Shown here one piece after another: positions 24,545 to 35,003 of a stretch of DNA of 38,643 nucleotides. Numbering within the stretch: the first letter of the stretch is position 1; every line of letters begins with the position of its first letter. The stretch is taken from positions 1 to 38,643 of the forward strand of contig JAIPCZ010000025.1 of the NCBI GenBank assembly GCA_021737975.1, in the 5' to 3' direction. The notes beneath the pieces were generated by a model. That model was not told where the DNA came from. It was given only the letters and a program-made list of their open reading frames with translations, and did no database searches. The translations under genes and the position numbers were made by a program. This DNA comes from Polaromonas sp. Its GTDB lineage: Bacteria; Pseudomonadota; Gammaproteobacteria; Burkholderiales; Burkholderiaceae_C.

Positions 24545-25246
24545 ATGAAAACACAAATTGACCATCTGGTCGTCATGGCACAAAGCCTGGAGCAAGGCGT
24601 GCAATGGTGCGAAACCACGCTCGGTGTCACACCCGCCCCCGGCGGTGAACACGCGCAGTACGGAACCCACAACCGCCTCTTCAAAATTGCCACCCCCGCC
24701 CACCCGCTGGCCTACCTTGAAATCATAACAATCAACCCGGCTGCCAAACCGCCGACCGCTGGCAGACGCTGGTTTGACCTGGACGACGCGGCGCTGCAGG
24801 CCGCCGTGGCGCTGGAGCCGCGCTTGATCCATTTTGTGGTCAACACCGACGACATCCAGGGCGCGCGCGCGGCCCTGAAAACCCAAGGCATCGAGCGCGG
24901 TCCGGCGGCGCATGCCAGCCGCCATTCACGCCGCGGCCTGTTGCAGTGGCAAATCACCGTGCGCGAAGACGGCCAGCGCCTGTTCAACGGTGCGTTGCCC
25001 AGCCTGATCCAATGGGGCAAACCCGGTGAGGCCGAGCCGCTGCGCCTGCACCCGCGCAACAGCCTGCCGCGCTCGGGCGTGTCGCTGCAAAGCCTGGCCG
25101 TGACACACCCCAGTGCCGACAAGCTGCAGGCCGCGTATGAGGTCATCGGGCTCACCGGGGTGACGGTGGAAAGCGGCCCGGCCGACCTGGTCGCCACCCT
25201 GAAAACGCCCAAGGGCACGGTGGTGCTGCGCAGCCACGGCGTTTAA
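24545..25246 (+). CDS. VOC / glyoxalase-like domain protein
   Basis: This encodes 233 residues. The start [20 protein letters not shown], the repeats of beta-alpha-beta-beta units ([25 protein letters not shown]), and [15 protein letters not shown] fit the Glyoxalase_3/VOC fold. His7 and Glu of YLEI are plausible metal ligands. The second half ([20 protein letters not shown]) repeats the fold more weakly. The substrate is unknown. It is divergent from fur and convergent with the 5-oxoprolinase gene, only 15 bases from its stop. Confidence 0.8.
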   Translation: MKTQIDHLVVMAQSLEQGVQWCETTLGVTPAPGGEHAQYGTHNRLFKIATPAHPLAYLEIITINPAAKPPTAGRRWFDLDDAALQAAVALEPRLIHFVVNTDDIQGARAALKTQGIERGPAAHASRHSRRGLLQWQITVREDGQRLFNGALPSLIQWGKPGEAEPLRLHPRNSLPRSGVSLQSLAVTHPSADKLQAAYEVIGLTGVTVESGPADLVATLKTPKGTVVLRSHGV

Positions 25247-25261
25247 GCGACGCCCCGGCCC

Positions 25262-28200
25262 TTATCGACCGAATCCGCCGCCGCCCGGGGTAAGGATCTC
25301 AAACACATCGCCAATCTGCATTTCTGCCTGGCCAATATGGCCGAGCTCTTCAATTTGCCCGCTCGCCCTGACAACGCGGTTGATACCCACCTGGCCCGGT
25401 TCACCACCTGCCATGCCAAAGGCGCCGTGCACCCGGCCATTGGACAAAATGCTGGCGGTCATGGGTTCAAGAAAGCGCACCCGCCGGATGCCGCCGTCGC
25501 CGCCGTGCCACTTGCCCGCCCCACCTGAACCCTGGCGAATTTCGTAGCTGTCAAGCCGCACCGGGAACCTGAACTCGAAGATCTCGGGGTCCGTCAGGCG
25601 GGAGTTGGTCATGTGGGTTTGCACCACGCTGGTACCGTTGAAACCGCCGAGGGTCTCGCCGCACGGGTTGGTGAGCACGCCCGCACCCGAGCCGCCCGAG
25701 ATGGTTTCGTAATACTGGTAGCGCCCGTTGCCAAACGTGAAGTTATTCATGGTGCACTGGCTGCCGGCCATCACGCCAAGTGCGCCATACAAGGCGTTGG
25801 TGATGCAGCTTGAGGTCTCCACATTGCCTGCCACCACTGACGCGGGCGGGTTGGGGTTGAGCATGGAGCCCGGCGGAATGATGACCTGCAGCGGTTTGAG
25901 GCAACCCGCATTGAGGGGAATGTCATCATCCACGAGGGTCCGGAACACATACAGCACGGCAGCCATGCACACGGCCGTTGGCGCGTTGAAATTGTTGACC
26001 TGTTGTGCCGATGTGCCGGTGAAGTCAATCACCGCGCTGCGCTCTAGTGCGTTGACGCGGATCGCCACGCTGATTTGCGCGCCATTGTCCAGCGGCAGCG
26101 TGAACGCGCCGTCTTTCAGGCGCGTGATCACCCGCCGCACCGACTCCTCGGCGTTGGCCTGGACATGGCTCATGTAGGCCTGCACCACGTCCAGCCCGTA
26201 ATGGTCGACCATCTTGCCCAGCTCCTGCACACCCTTTTCGTTGGCGGCAATCTGGGCCTTGAGGTCGGCCATGTTTTGCTGGGTATTGCGCGACGGGTAG
26301 ACACCGCTGCTGAGCAAGGCGACCATCTCGGCCTCGCGCAGCACGCCCCGGTCAACCAGCTTGAAATTGTTGATCTGCACACCTTCCTCTTCAATCCGGG
26401 TTGAAAACGGCGGCATCGAGCCTGGTGTGGTGCCACCCACATCGGCATGGTGACCGCGCGAGCCGACGTAAAACCTGGCCTCGCCGTTCAGGTACACCGG
26501 CGTGATGACCGTGATGTCGGGCAGATGGGTGCCGCCGTGGTAGGGGTCGTTGAGGACATACACGTCGCCCGGCTGCATGGTGCTGGCATTTTCACGAACC
26601 ACGGTCTTGATGCTCTCGCCCATGGAGCCCAGGTGCACCGGCATGTGCGGCGCATTGGCAATCAGGTTGCCGGCCGAATCAAACAGCGCACAGCTGAAGT
26701 CCAGCCGCTCCTTGATGTTCACGGAATAAGCGGTGTTCTGCAGTTGCAGGCCCATTTGCTCGGCAATGTTCATGAACAGGTTGTTGAAGACCTCCAGCAG
26801 GACCGGGTCGATGCTTGTGCCCACGGCAAATTTCACCAGACGCTGCGCCGTGCGGACCAGATTGAGGTGGTCAAAACCGGTCAGGGTGGCCTGCCAGCCC
26901 GGCTCAACCACGGTGGTGGCGTTCTTTTCGGCAATGATTGCGGGGCCGGGGATGATGTCGCCCGGACGCAGGTCTTCGCGCACCACCAAAGCCGCCTCGA
27001 CCCACTGGCCCCCCGCGTACATGGGCACCCACTCGCGCACCATGCCACCGGCTTTCAGGTCGCGGGCTTCGTTCAAGGCGTGAAATGGCTCCTCGGGGGC
27101 GTCGCCGGCAATGGCGGCCTCCACCGACACCGCCTCCACGACCAGCCCCTTGCCCTGCATCAGGAAGGCAAACCGCTGGCGGTAGGCGGCCTCGAAGCCC
27201 TGCACAATCCGGCGCGTTGCCAGGCTTGCATCGGCCGCATCTTCTGGAAAACCCACCACCAAAGCCGCGTCGCTGCCCTCGTAACGCACATGCACCCGGC
27301 GCCGGGTTGCAATGGCTCCCTGGTTGACCTGCTGCTGTTTCAGCTCGGCTTCGGCCTGCCGGGCAAGCGCGTCCAGCGCCTCGACCATGGCCGGCAGGGC
27401 CGCGGGCTCGAGCTTGACCTCGACCGCCTGCTCCCGGATCACGGTTTGGTCCGCCAGCCCCATGCCGTAAGCACTCAGCACCCCGGCCAGCGGATGCACA
27501 AACACACGGGTCATGCCCAGTGCGTCTGCCACCAGGCAGGCGTGCTGGCCACCGGCGCCGCCAAAACACTGCAGCGTGTAATCAGTCACGTCGTAGCCAC
27601 GCGCGACAGAAATCTTCTTGATCGCATTGGCCATCTGTTGCACGGCAATGCTGATGAAGCCCTCGGCCACGTCTTCGGCGCTGCGTTGCGTCGCCTCTGC
27701 CATGGCGTGAAACTGCCGCTTGACCGCTTCCAGGCTGAGCGCCTCGTCGGCATTCGGCCCAAACACCCTGGGAAAAAAACGGGGCTGAATTTTGCCCAGC
27801 ATCACGTTGGCATCGGTCACCGCCAAGGGTCCACCGCGTCGGTAACTGGCCGGCCCCGGGTTGGCCCCGGCGCTCTCGGGACCGACCCGGAAGCGCGAGC
27901 CGTCATATGCCAGCAGCGAGCCGCCGCCGGCGGCCACGGTGTGGATGCTCATCATGGGTGCGCGCATGCGCACTCCGGCCACCTGGGTTTCAAACTCGCG
28001 CTCAAACTCGCCGGCGTAATGCGACACATCGGTCGAGGTGCCACCCATGTCAAAGCCGATGATTTTCTCAATGCCGGCGATCGCCGCCGTACGGGCCATG
28101 CCCACAATGCCCCCCGCCGGACCGCTCAAAATAGCATCCTTGCCCTGAAAAACACGCGCGTCGGTCAGGCCTCCCGAGGACTGCATGAAGAACAGCCTGA

Positions 28201-28921
28201 CACCCGGCATCTCGGCGCCGACCTGCGCCACGTAGCGCCGCAGAATGGGCGACAGATAAGCGTCCACCACGGTGGTGTCACCCCGGCTGACAAACTTCAT
28301 CATGGGGCTGGTCTCGGCCGAGGTGCTGATCTGGGTGAAACCCACGGCCTGGGCAATGCGCTTGGCCGCCATCTCGTGGGCGCTGTAGCGGTAGCCATGC
28401 ATGAAAACGATGGCCACGCTGCGCAGACCTTTTGCGTGCTGGCTACGCAAATCGGCAGCCAGTTGCACCTCATCAAGCGCCTCGATCAAGTCGCCATGCG
28501 CCCCCATGCGCTCCCGAGCTTCCACCACCGCGCTGTACAAGAGCTCGGGCAATTGAATATGGCGGTCGAAGATGCGGGGACGATTCTGGTAGGCGATGCG
28601 CAAGGCATCCCGAAAGCCCCGTGTGGTCACCAGCAGGGTGGGCTCGCCCTTGCGCTCCAGCAAGGCGTTGGTCGCCACGGTGGTCCCCATCTTGACGCAC
28701 TCCACCTGCTCTGCAGGCACGGGCTCGCCGCGCTTGAGCCCAAGCAGGTGGCGGATGCCCGCGACTGCGGCATCGGTGTACTGCTCGGGGTTTTCGCTCA
28801 GCAGTTTGTGGGTGACCAGCGTGCCATCGGGGCGCTTGCCGACCACGTCCGTGAACGTGCCGCCGCGGTCAATCCAGAATTGCCAACGCTTCGCGTTCGG
28901 GTAGTGAACAGTGTTTTTCAT
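25262..28921 (-). CDS. oplA: ATP-dependent 5-oxoprolinase (fused hydantoinase A/B)
   Basis: This encodes 1219 residues, the size expected of fused OPLAH-type enzymes. Domains in order are Hydant_A_N ([20 protein letters not shown], about 14-190), hydantoinase A ([20 protein letters not shown], with the actin-like ATP-binding GGT/S loop; [16 protein letters not shown]) and hydantoinase B from about residue 690 ([75 protein letters not shown]). It opens 5-oxo-L-proline to glutamate using ATP. It is the last gene of a TRAP-transporter operon, whose ligand is therefore likely pyroglutamate. The true start is the ATG at 28921; the open frame continues far upstream into the permease gene. Confidence 0.93.
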   Translation of the reverse strand: MKNTVHYPNAKRWQFWIDRGGTFTDVVGKRPDGTLVTHKLLSENPEQYTDAAVAGIRHLLGLKRGEPVPAEQVECVKMGTTVATNALLERKGEPTLLVTTRGFRDALRIAYQNRPRIFDRHIQLPELLYSAVVEARERMGAHGDLIEALDEVQLAADLRSQHAKGLRSVAIVFMHGYRYSAHEMAAKRIAQAVGFTQISTSAETSPMMKFVSRGDTTVVDAYLSPILRRYVAQVGAEMPGVRLFFMQSSGGLTDARVFQGKDAILSGPAGGIVGMARTAAIAGIEKIIGFDMGGTSTDVSHYAGEFEREFETQVAGVRMRAPMMSIHTVAAGGGSLLAYDGSRFRVGPESAGANPGPASYRRGGPLAVTDANVMLGKIQPRFFPRVFGPNADEALSLEAVKRQFHAMAEATQRSAEDVAEGFISIAVQQMANAIKKISVARGYDVTDYTLQCFGGAGGQHACLVADALGMTRVFVHPLAGVLSAYGMGLADQTVIREQAVEVKLEPAALPAMVEALDALARQAEAELKQQQVNQGAIATRRRVHVRYEGSDAALVVGFPEDAADASLATRRIVQGFEAAYRQRFAFLMQGKGLVVEAVSVEAAIAGDAPEEPFHALNEARDLKAGGMVREWVPMYAGGQWVEAALVVREDLRPGDIIPGPAIIAEKNATTVVEPGWQATLTGFDHLNLVRTAQRLVKFAVGTSIDPVLLEVFNNLFMNIAEQMGLQLQNTAYSVNIKERLDFSCALFDSAGNLIANAPHMPVHLGSMGESIKTVVRENASTMQPGDVYVLNDPYHGGTHLPDITVITPVYLNGEARFYVGSRGHHADVGGTTPGSMPPFSTRIEEEGVQINNFKLVDRGVLREAEMVALLSSGVYPSRNTQQNMADLKAQIAANEKGVQELGKMVDHYGLDVVQAYMSHVQANAEESVRRVITRLKDGAFTLPLDNGAQISVAIRVNALERSAVIDFTGTSAQQVNNFNAPTAVCMAAVLYVFRTLVDDDIPLNAGCLKPLQVIIPPGSMLNPNPPASVVAGNVETSSCITNALYGALGVMAGSQCTMNNFTFGNGRYQYYETISGGSGAGVLTNPCGETLGGFNGTSVVQTHMTNSRLTDPEIFEFRFPVRLDSYEIRQGSGGAGKWHGGDGGIRRVRFLEPMTASILSNGRVHGAFGMAGGEPGQVGINRVVRASGQIEELGHIGQAEMQIGDVFEILTPGGGGFGR

Positions 28922-28977
28922 GGTTTTTCCTTGTGCAAGCCAGGCTTGCTTGGGCAGGGGTGCGTCCGGGTGCCGGG

Positions 28978-30270
28978 CTACATGTTTCTCGGCAGCCAAA
29001 GCACCAGTTCGGGGAAGAAGAAGATGATCAGAACGGCGCCGAGCATCAGCAAAAACATGGGCAGCGCGGCGCGCGCCAGGTAAACAATCTGGTGGCCCGT
29101 CAGGCCCTGCAAGACAAACAGGTTCAGGCCCACCGGTGGCGTGATCTGGGCCACCTCGACCACCAGCACCACAAAAATGCCAAACCAGATCAGGTCCAGC
29201 CCGGCCGCCTGCACCGTGGGCAAGAGCACCCCAATGGTGAGCACCACCATCGAGATGCCGTCCAGAAAACAGCCCAGCACAAGAAAGAACACCGTCAGAC
29301 AGAGCACCAGCACCAGCGGCGAGAGTCCCAGCGCACCGATGAACTCGGCCAGATGCCGGGGCAGCCCGACAAAACCCATGGCCAGGGTCAGAAAGGCGGC
29401 ACCCGCCAGAATCAGGCCGATCATGCAGTAGACCCGGCAGGCAGCAGCCAGTCCCTCGCTGAAAGATTTCCAGCTCAGGCTGCGCTCGATGCCCGACAAG
29501 GCCAGGGCACCCAGCACGCCCAGGGCGGCCGCCTCGGTCGCCGTTGCCACCCCCGAGTAGATCGAGCCCAGCACCAGCCCGATCAGCGCCACCACCGGAA
29601 TCAGGTGCCTGGCCGCGCACAGCTTCTGCACGAGTTTCATGTCGGCATCGGCGGCCGGCACCTTGTCCTTGTTGAACAGGGACCAGACCACGATATAGCC
29701 CATGAACAGCCCGGCGAGCAACAGGCCGGGCACAACGCCGGCGGCAAAAAGCTTGGCAATCGACACATCGGCCGCCACACCGTACACGATCATGATGATC
29801 GATGGCGGGATCAGCAGCCCCAGGGTGGCGGCGCCGGCCAGCGTGCCAACGGCCAGCAGTTCCGGATACCCGCGCTGGCGCAGTTCAGGCAGGGAGATGC
29901 GGCCAATGGTGGCGCAGGTGGCCGCCGATGAGCCGGAAATGGCCGCAAATATGGTGCAACCGATCACGTTCACATGCAACAAGCGGCCGGGTAAATGGTT
30001 GAACCAGGGCGCCAGGCCCTTGAACATGTTCTGGGTGAGCCGGGTGCGAAACAGGATTTCGCCCATCCATAGAAAAAGCGGCAGGGCGGTCAGCGTCCAG
30101 CTCGAGGTCGCGCCCCAGATCGTCAGCACCATCGCGTCGCCCACCGGGCGCGAGCTGACAAACTCCATGGCGATCATGCCGACCGCCAGCAGCGACAGCC
30201 CGATCCAGACGCCTGAGCCCAAAATGACAAACAGCAAAACCACCAAGCCAAAGGCCAGTACAACGTCCAT
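28978..30270 (-). CDS. dctM: TRAP transporter large permease (DctM)
   Basis: This encodes 430 residues with about twelve transmembrane helices. Hallmarks are [55 protein letters not shown] and [19 protein letters not shown]. This is the ion-coupled transport subunit, which uses a sodium gradient. It lies between the small permease (53 bases upstream) and oplA (56 bases downstream). Confidence 0.93.
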   Translation of the reverse strand: MDVVLAFGLVVLLFVILGSGVWIGLSLLAVGMIAMEFVSSRPVGDAMVLTIWGATSSWTLTALPLFLWMGEILFRTRLTQNMFKGLAPWFNHLPGRLLHVNVIGCTIFAAISGSSAATCATIGRISLPELRQRGYPELLAVGTLAGAATLGLLIPPSIIMIVYGVAADVSIAKLFAAGVVPGLLLAGLFMGYIVVWSLFNKDKVPAADADMKLVQKLCAARHLIPVVALIGLVLGSIYSGVATATEAAALGVLGALALSGIERSLSWKSFSEGLAAACRVYCMIGLILAGAAFLTLAMGFVGLPRHLAEFIGALGLSPLVLVLCLTVFFLVLGCFLDGISMVVLTIGVLLPTVQAAGLDLIWFGIFVVLVVEVAQITPPVGLNLFVLQGLTGHQIVYLARAALPMFLLMLGAVLIIFFFPELVLWLPRNM

Positions 30271-30323
30271 GGTTTTCTTTCGTTTTCAAGAAAAAAGCCG
30301 CAGCGCCGCGCCGCGGGCAGAGC

Positions 30324-30839
30324 TCATTCCGAGCGCGTGGTGCTCTCGCCCGACGCATGAAAAAACGCCTGCCCGCGAAGTTGGCTCACCAGTGCATGCA
30401 GGAAAGCCACGGCGAACCCCACCGTGCCCAGCGCCATGCTGAGCTGCGGGATCCACATGGGCGTTGCGTCCCCGGTGGGTGCCACGTCGTGGTACAGGTG
30501 CGACATCCACACCAGCCGGCACGAGAACCACGCCAGGTAGACCGAGATCAGCAAACCCACCACCAGCCCCCAGGTCACGAGCCAGGCCCTGACGCGCTGC
30601 GGCACATGGTCAAGCACACTGGTCACGCGGATATGGTCACCATGCATCAGGGCCGAGGGCAGCGCCAGAAAAAACGCGGCGGCGATTGAATAGCCGGCGT
30701 ACCCGTCCAGCCCGCTGATGCTCCAGCCGTCCACCAGGCGGGTGGCAATGTTGAGGGTGATGGCCAGCAGGGCCGCCACCATCGACACACACGCCAGCAC
30801 CAACAACACACGGTAAAACAGGCGGGCGAAGTGGTCCAT
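30324..30839 (-). CDS. dctQ: TRAP transporter small permease (DctQ)
   Basis: This encodes 171 residues with four predicted membrane helices. DGYAGYSIAAAFFLALPSAL and HGDHIRVTSVLDHVPQRVRA are the conserved DctQ segment. It pairs with DctM to form the membrane complex. The start at 30839 lies 16 bases after the dctP stop. Confidence 0.9.
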   Translation of the reverse strand: MDHFARLFYRVLLVLACVSMVAALLAITLNIATRLVDGWSISGLDGYAGYSIAAAFFLALPSALMHGDHIRVTSVLDHVPQRVRAWLVTWGLVVGLLISVYLAWFSCRLVWMSHLYHDVAPTGDATPMWIPQLSMALGTVGFAVAFLHALVSQLRGQAFFHASGESTTRSE

Positions 30840-30855
30840 GCGCTGCAAGCCCGGC

Positions 30856-31827
30856 CTATTTTTTGCTGTAGGCGTCGATGATGGCCTTGCCGTCGGCACC
30901 AGCCGTGGCCAGCCAGTCTGCCGTCATGGCCTTGCCAATGGCTGCCAGGGCCTGCTTCACGCTGTCGGCGGGTTCGGCAATCGTGACGCCATTGGCCTTG
31001 AGGATGGCGATGGAATCAGCGTCCACCTTCTCGCTGGCGGTCCAGCCGCGTTGCTCGGCCGCCGCAGCGGCCTTGAGCACGGCGTCTTGTGTTGGCTTGT
31101 CGAGCGTGTCAAAGGCCTTGACGCTGACCGCCGTCACATTGAGCGGCAGCCAGCCGTTGACCGGATAGAAGTACTTGACCTGCTCGTACAGCTTGCCGTC
31201 TGCGCCACTGGCGCTAGAGGTCAGGAAGTTGTTGGCGGCACCGGTCGCCAGCGCCTGGCTCAGCTCGGGCAGCTGGATGGTCACGGGGGAGGCGCCAAGC
31301 ATCTGGGCGATCTTGGTGGTGGCGGGGTTGTAGGCCCGCATCTTCGAGCCCTTGAAGTCGGCCGCGCTGGTGATGGGCTTGACCGAATACAAGGACTGGC
31401 CGGGCCACGGCACCGCGAACAACAGTTTGACGCCTTGCCCGGCAAGCACTTTGGCCTGCACCGGTTTGGAAGCCTGGTAGAGGCGCCTGGAGTCGGCATA
31501 ACTGGTGGCCAGGAACGGAATCGAATCCACGCCAAACAGGGGATTTTCGTTGGACATGCCCGAGATGATGAACTCGCCGGCGGGTGCCATTCCGCTCTGG
31601 ATGGCGCGCTTGATCTCGGGTTGCTTGAACAGCGAGCCGCCCGGGTGCAGGGTGATCTTGAGCTTGCCGCCGGTCGCCTGCTCGATGTCCTTGGCAAACT
31701 GGGCCACGTTCTGGGTCTGGAAGGTATTGGCGCCGTAGCCGGTGGGCAGGTCCCACATGGTTTGTGACTGCGCAAGCGGGGTCGCCAGCGTCGCGGCGCA
31801 GGCCAAGGTCATCGCAATTTTCTTCAT
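30856..31827 (-). CDS. dctP: TRAP transporter substrate-binding protein (DctP), probable pyroglutamate receptor
   Basis: This encodes 323 residues with a signal peptide (about 1-22, cut near AQSQ). The receptor core includes QNVAQFAKDIEQATGGKLKI, HPGGSLFKQPEIKRAIQSGM and DFKGSKMRAYNPATTKIAQM, where Arg164 is the expected carboxylate-binding arginine. Known DctP6/DctP7 receptors of Bordetella bind pyroglutamate. The linked 5-oxoprolinase suggests the same ligand here, but the sequence alone does not prove it. It is second in the operon, 23 bases after the DUF1445 gene. Confidence 0.9.
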   Translation of the reverse strand: MKKIAMTLACAATLATPLAQSQTMWDLPTGYGANTFQTQNVAQFAKDIEQATGGKLKITLHPGGSLFKQPEIKRAIQSGMAPAGEFIISGMSNENPLFGVDSIPFLATSYADSRRLYQASKPVQAKVLAGQGVKLLFAVPWPGQSLYSVKPITSAADFKGSKMRAYNPATTKIAQMLGASPVTIQLPELSQALATGAANNFLTSSASGADGKLYEQVKYFYPVNGWLPLNVTAVSVKAFDTLDKPTQDAVLKAAAAAEQRGWTASEKVDADSIAILKANGVTIAEPADSVKQALAAIGKAMTADWLATAGADGKAIIDAYSKK

Positions 31828-31850
31828 ATCAGCTCCTGGGTTGGTCGCAG

Positions 31851-32675
31851 TCAAAACGACGCGAGTTGTTGGTTGAGTAGGTCAGTGATCAGCATCGCCC
31901 CCGGGGCGTGGGTGATGCAGAACTCGGGTTGTGCCTGGCGCAGCGCAGCCTGGGGTGTCACGCCGCAGGCCCAGAACACCGGAATTTCACCGCTTTTGAG
32001 CTCGACGGCGTCACCGTAGTCCGGCGCGCCAAGGTCGTTAATGCCGATCAGGGCCGGGTCGCCCAAATGCACGGGGGCGCCGTGCACATTGGGAAACCGG
32101 GAGGTGACTTGCACGGCGCGAATGGCGTCGGCGGCCAGCATCGGGCGCATCGACACCACCATGGGGCCGTGAAAAACGCCGGCCGCATGCGTCGGGATGC
32201 TGGTGCGGTACATGGCCACATTTTTCCCTTGTTCGACATGGCGCAGGCGCAGACCCGCTTGCATCAGGGCGTGCTCAAAAGAGAATGAGCAGCCCAGCAC
32301 AAAAGTCACCAAATCGGCGCGCCACAGGGCTGTGATGTTGGTCGGCTCGTCAAGCACCTCACCCTTGCGCCAAACCCGGTAGCGCGGCAGGTCGGTGCAG
32401 ATATTGATGTCCTCACCCAAGCCCGGCAAACCCGTCTGGCCGGGCTCTGACGCGGCAAGCACCGGGCAGGGTTTGGGGTTGCGCTGGCAGTAGCGCAAGA
32501 AGTCGTTGGCGAGGGCCTGCGGCAGGATCACCACGTTGCCCTGCACATGGTCGCTGGCCAAACCGCTGGTGTGCGCAGTCCATTGGCCGGAACGAATCAT
32601 CCGGCGCACCTGCTGGGCGCTGTGGGCGCCTTCTGGCCCGAAAACAGCATTCGCTAAATCTGCATGGCTTGGCAC
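31851..32675 (-). CDS. DUF1445 / YcsI-like putative hydro-lyase, D-glutamate-cyclase-like
   Basis: This encodes 274 residues from a GTG with GGGGA upstream. [57 protein letters not shown] and [12 protein letters not shown] are DUF1445 family blocks. The human DGLUCY protein contains this domain and converts D-glutamate into 5-oxo-D-proline. Adjacency to a 5-oxoprolinase and a transporter makes a cyclic glutamate/5-oxoproline role attractive here. Whether this member is a cyclase or an epimerase-like or other hydro-lyase is unproven. Confidence 0.85.
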   Translation of the reverse strand: MPSHADLANAVFGPEGAHSAQQVRRMIRSGQWTAHTSGLASDHVQGNVVILPQALANDFLRYCQRNPKPCPVLAASEPGQTGLPGLGEDINICTDLPRYRVWRKGEVLDEPTNITALWRADLVTFVLGCSFSFEHALMQAGLRLRHVEQGKNVAMYRTSIPTHAAGVFHGPMVVSMRPMLAADAIRAVQVTSRFPNVHGAPVHLGDPALIGINDLGAPDYGDAVELKSGEIPVFWACGVTPQAALRQAQPEFCITHAPGAMLITDLLNQQLASF

Positions 32676-32768
32676 TTGATGTCCCCGTTAAATAGGTCAG
32701 TTCATGACGATGGGGGAATTGTGAAAGTACAACTGTCTTTGTGCAAACGCAAAATATGCTTGCTTCAC

Positions 32769-32785
32769 CATCGATTTTTTCGATG
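32769..32785. promoter_or_regulatory. Palindrome before the 5-oxoproline operon, candidate LysR site
   Basis: CATCGA-TTTTT-TCGATG is a perfect 6-bp-arm inverted repeat with an embedded T-N11-A (TCGATTTTTTCGA). It lies one base past the LysR stop and about 94 bases before the DUF1445 GTG, so it may be an activator site or a weak attenuating hairpin after the regulator gene. Confidence 0.4.
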
Positions 32786-32786
32786 A

Positions 32787-33701
32787 TTAGGGTTTACCCG
32801 ACATTGATTTTTTTGGTGCATGACCCGCACCATCTGCGAACATGAGCGCCGACCGAACCACTTTTTCTATGGTGTTGGAGGTGGGGTCGGCACGGTAACT
32901 GGCGTGGATCGGGAGCGACTTCAGGGGCACATCGCAGGCCAGTATTTTCAGGCTGGCAAACCCGGTCAGACGCGCCACCGCCGCGCGCGGCAGCAGGGCC
33001 ACACCGAAGCCGCCCTGCACCAGCTGAACCATGGCAGAGATGGATGAGATGGCATGCACTTTTTTGGGCTGCAATCTTTGCTGGCGAAACAGATCGAGCA
33101 AGGTGACATTGGGTTGCGAGCCCTTTTGAAAGGTCAACAACTCCAGTTCAGCCAATTCGTCGAGCTGGTAAATCGCTTTGCTGTGACGTACGGGATTTCC
33201 CACAAAAACCATGTCCATGGGCGTGAGGGCATGGTTGCGCACACCATCGGCCGATGAGGGCAGGACGGCAAACGCCAGGTCGAGCATGCCGCGTTGAATT
33301 TGCTCGGTCAGAATGGGCGTGGTCTCGACGGTCAACTCCAATTCCAGCCCAGGTTGCTCAAGGCGCAGTTTCTCCAGCCAGGGGATCAGCCACGAATGCA
33401 GGACCGACTCGATGGCACCAATACGCACGGAGACCGCAGTCTCCACGCCCGCGCCCATTTCCGCCTTGGCCTCGCGCTGCAGTTCCAGCAGGCGGTTGGC
33501 GTGGACCAGAAACCGGGTGCCCGCGCCGGTCAGCTTGAACTGCTTGTCGCTGCGGTCGAGCAGCAACACACCCAACTCTTCTTCCAGCTTGGCAATGCGG
33601 CTGGACATGGCGGATTGGGTCAAATACAGCTTCTCGGCTGCCCGCGAGATGCTTTTGAGTGATGCGACCCAGTAAAAGGCCTCGACAAAACGAAGGTTCA
33701 T
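32787..33701 (-). CDS. LysR-family transcriptional regulator of the 5-oxoproline operon
   Basis: This encodes 304 residues. The winged helix is at the N-terminus (MNLRFVEAFYWVASLKSISR, AAEKLYLTQSAMSSRIAKLE), and the effector domain covers the rest (VRIGAIESVLHSWLIPWLEK, SQPNVTLLDLFRQQRL). It reads in the same direction as the transport and hydrolase genes and precedes them. It is divergent from the zinc alcohol dehydrogenase across a 146-base gap, so it could serve either side. A 5-oxoproline or glutamate-related effector is an inference from context. Confidence 0.9.
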   Translation of the reverse strand: MNLRFVEAFYWVASLKSISRAAEKLYLTQSAMSSRIAKLEEELGVLLLDRSDKQFKLTGAGTRFLVHANRLLELQREAKAEMGAGVETAVSVRIGAIESVLHSWLIPWLEKLRLEQPGLELELTVETTPILTEQIQRGMLDLAFAVLPSSADGVRNHALTPMDMVFVGNPVRHSKAIYQLDELAELELLTFQKGSQPNVTLLDLFRQQRLQPKKVHAISSISAMVQLVQGGFGVALLPRAAVARLTGFASLKILACDVPLKSLPIHASYRADPTSNTIEKVVRSALMFADGAGHAPKKSMSGKP

Positions 33702-33847
33702 TTTGGTTCTTGAAGTGCCATGCCATAGGGAGGGGGGCCGCGGGTGCCCGGGCTGGCAACCTGACTGCCAGCCTTGGACAACTATAGCGCTTTGCCGGCG
33801 CTTCAGACACCCTCTAAACTGTGCGCCATTAGCCTCAGGAGAATGCC

Positions 33848-34972
33848 ATGCAGATTCGCGCCGCCGTGCTGGAAACCATTGGCGCGCCAGCGCCCTACGC
33901 CATCAGTCAACCGCTCAGGATCCGACAGGTCGAACTCGACCCGCCCGGCCACGGCGAGGTGCTGATCCGCATCCGCGCGGCGGGCCTGTGCCACTCCGAC
34001 CTGTCGGTCATTTCAGGCGACCGGCCACGCCCGGTGCCGATGGTGTTGGGCCATGAATCTGCGGGCGAAGTGGTCGAATGCGGCGCCGGCGTGACCGACC
34101 TGACCGCAGGCGACCGGGTGGTGCTGGTGTTCATGCCCAGTTGCGGCTGCTGCCTGCCGTGTATGGAAGGCCGGCCCGCACTGTGCGAGCCGGGGGCCGT
34201 CAGCAATGGAGCCGGCACGCTGCTGTCGGGCGCGCGCCGCCTGCACCTGGACGGCCTGGCGCTCAACCACCACATCGGCGTCTCCTGCTTTGCCGATTAC
34301 GCCGTGGTCTCGCGCCGCTCCTGTGTCAAGCTTGACGCCGATCTCGGTTTTGCCGAAGCCTCGCTGTTTGGCTGCGCCGTGCTGACCGGTGTGGGCGCGG
34401 TCATCAACACGGCCAAATTGCAGGCCGGCACCACCGCCGCTGTGCTGGGGCTGGGCGGCGTGGGTTTTAGCGCCCTGCTGGCGGCCGTGGCCAGCGGCGC
34501 GCGCGAAGTGGTGGCGCTGGACCTGAACGAAGGCAAACTGGCGCTGGCGCGTGAACTTGGCGCCACCGCCACGGTCAACGCCAGCGACCCCGATGCCGCC
34601 GAGCAGGTGCGCGAACTCACCAAGGGCGGGGTCGACTGTGCATTTGAAATGGCGGGCGCCATACCCGCCATGGAGCTGGCCTGGCGCATCACCCGGCGCG
34701 GCGGCAGCACCATCAGCGCCGGGTTGCCGCACCCGGACAAGCGCTTTGCGCTGCCCCCGGTGCAACTGGTCGCCGAAGAGCGCACGCTGCGCGGCAGCTA
34801 TATCGGCTCGGCCGTGCCCGCCCGCGACATCCCGCGCTACATCGACCTGTACCAGCGCGGCAAACTGCCGGTGGACCGCCTGATGGGCGAACACCTGGCG
34901 CTGGAAGACATCAACCGCGGCTTTGACCGCATGGCCAGCGGCGTGGCCATGCGCGATGTGGTGCTGCTGTGA
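33848..34972 (+). CDS. Zinc-dependent alcohol dehydrogenase family protein
   Basis: This encodes 374 residues. CLHSD-type catalytic zinc ligands are GLCHSD (Cys48) and GHESAGEVV (His69/Glu70), and the structural zinc cysteines are C99, C102, C105 and C113 (CGCCLPCMEGRPALC). The NAD fold has GLGGVGFSALLAAVASGARE and LDLNEGKLALARELGA. This is a class III-like alcohol dehydrogenase with an intact metal complement. The alcohol it acts on is not evident; class III members can also oxidise S-hydroxymethyl-glutathione, but the family level alone is secure. A strong hairpin follows the stop. Confidence 0.92.
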   Translation: MQIRAAVLETIGAPAPYAISQPLRIRQVELDPPGHGEVLIRIRAAGLCHSDLSVISGDRPRPVPMVLGHESAGEVVECGAGVTDLTAGDRVVLVFMPSCGCCLPCMEGRPALCEPGAVSNGAGTLLSGARRLHLDGLALNHHIGVSCFADYAVVSRRSCVKLDADLGFAEASLFGCAVLTGVGAVINTAKLQAGTTAAVLGLGGVGFSALLAAVASGAREVVALDLNEGKLALARELGATATVNASDPDAAEQVRELTKGGVDCAFEMAGAIPAMELAWRITRRGGSTISAGLPHPDKRFALPPVQLVAEERTLRGSYIGSAVPARDIPRYIDLYQRGKLPVDRLMGEHLALEDINRGFDRMASGVAMRDVVLL

Positions 34973-34978
34973 ATGAAC

Positions 34979-35003
34979 GAAGCCTTCCGGGAACCCAGGC
35001 TTC
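34979..35003. terminator. Bidirectional stem-loop terminator candidate
   Basis: GAAGCCT (34979-34985) pairs with AGGCTTC (34997-35003) around an 11-base loop, with TT after it. It lies precisely between the alcohol dehydrogenase stop and the convergent small-protein stop, so it probably ends both transcripts. Confidence 0.55.

Noticed and set aside
26447..29083. An 878-codon frame on the plus strand opposite oplA
   Set aside because: Antisense shadow of a high-GC gene with His/Gln/Gly-rich composition and no family motifs.
25262..29620. A very long open frame of 1452 codons that extends 233 codons upstream of the 5-oxoprolinase
   Set aside because: The extra part is a frame overlapping the DctM gene on the same strand; homology to 5-oxoprolinase starts at the ATG at 28921.
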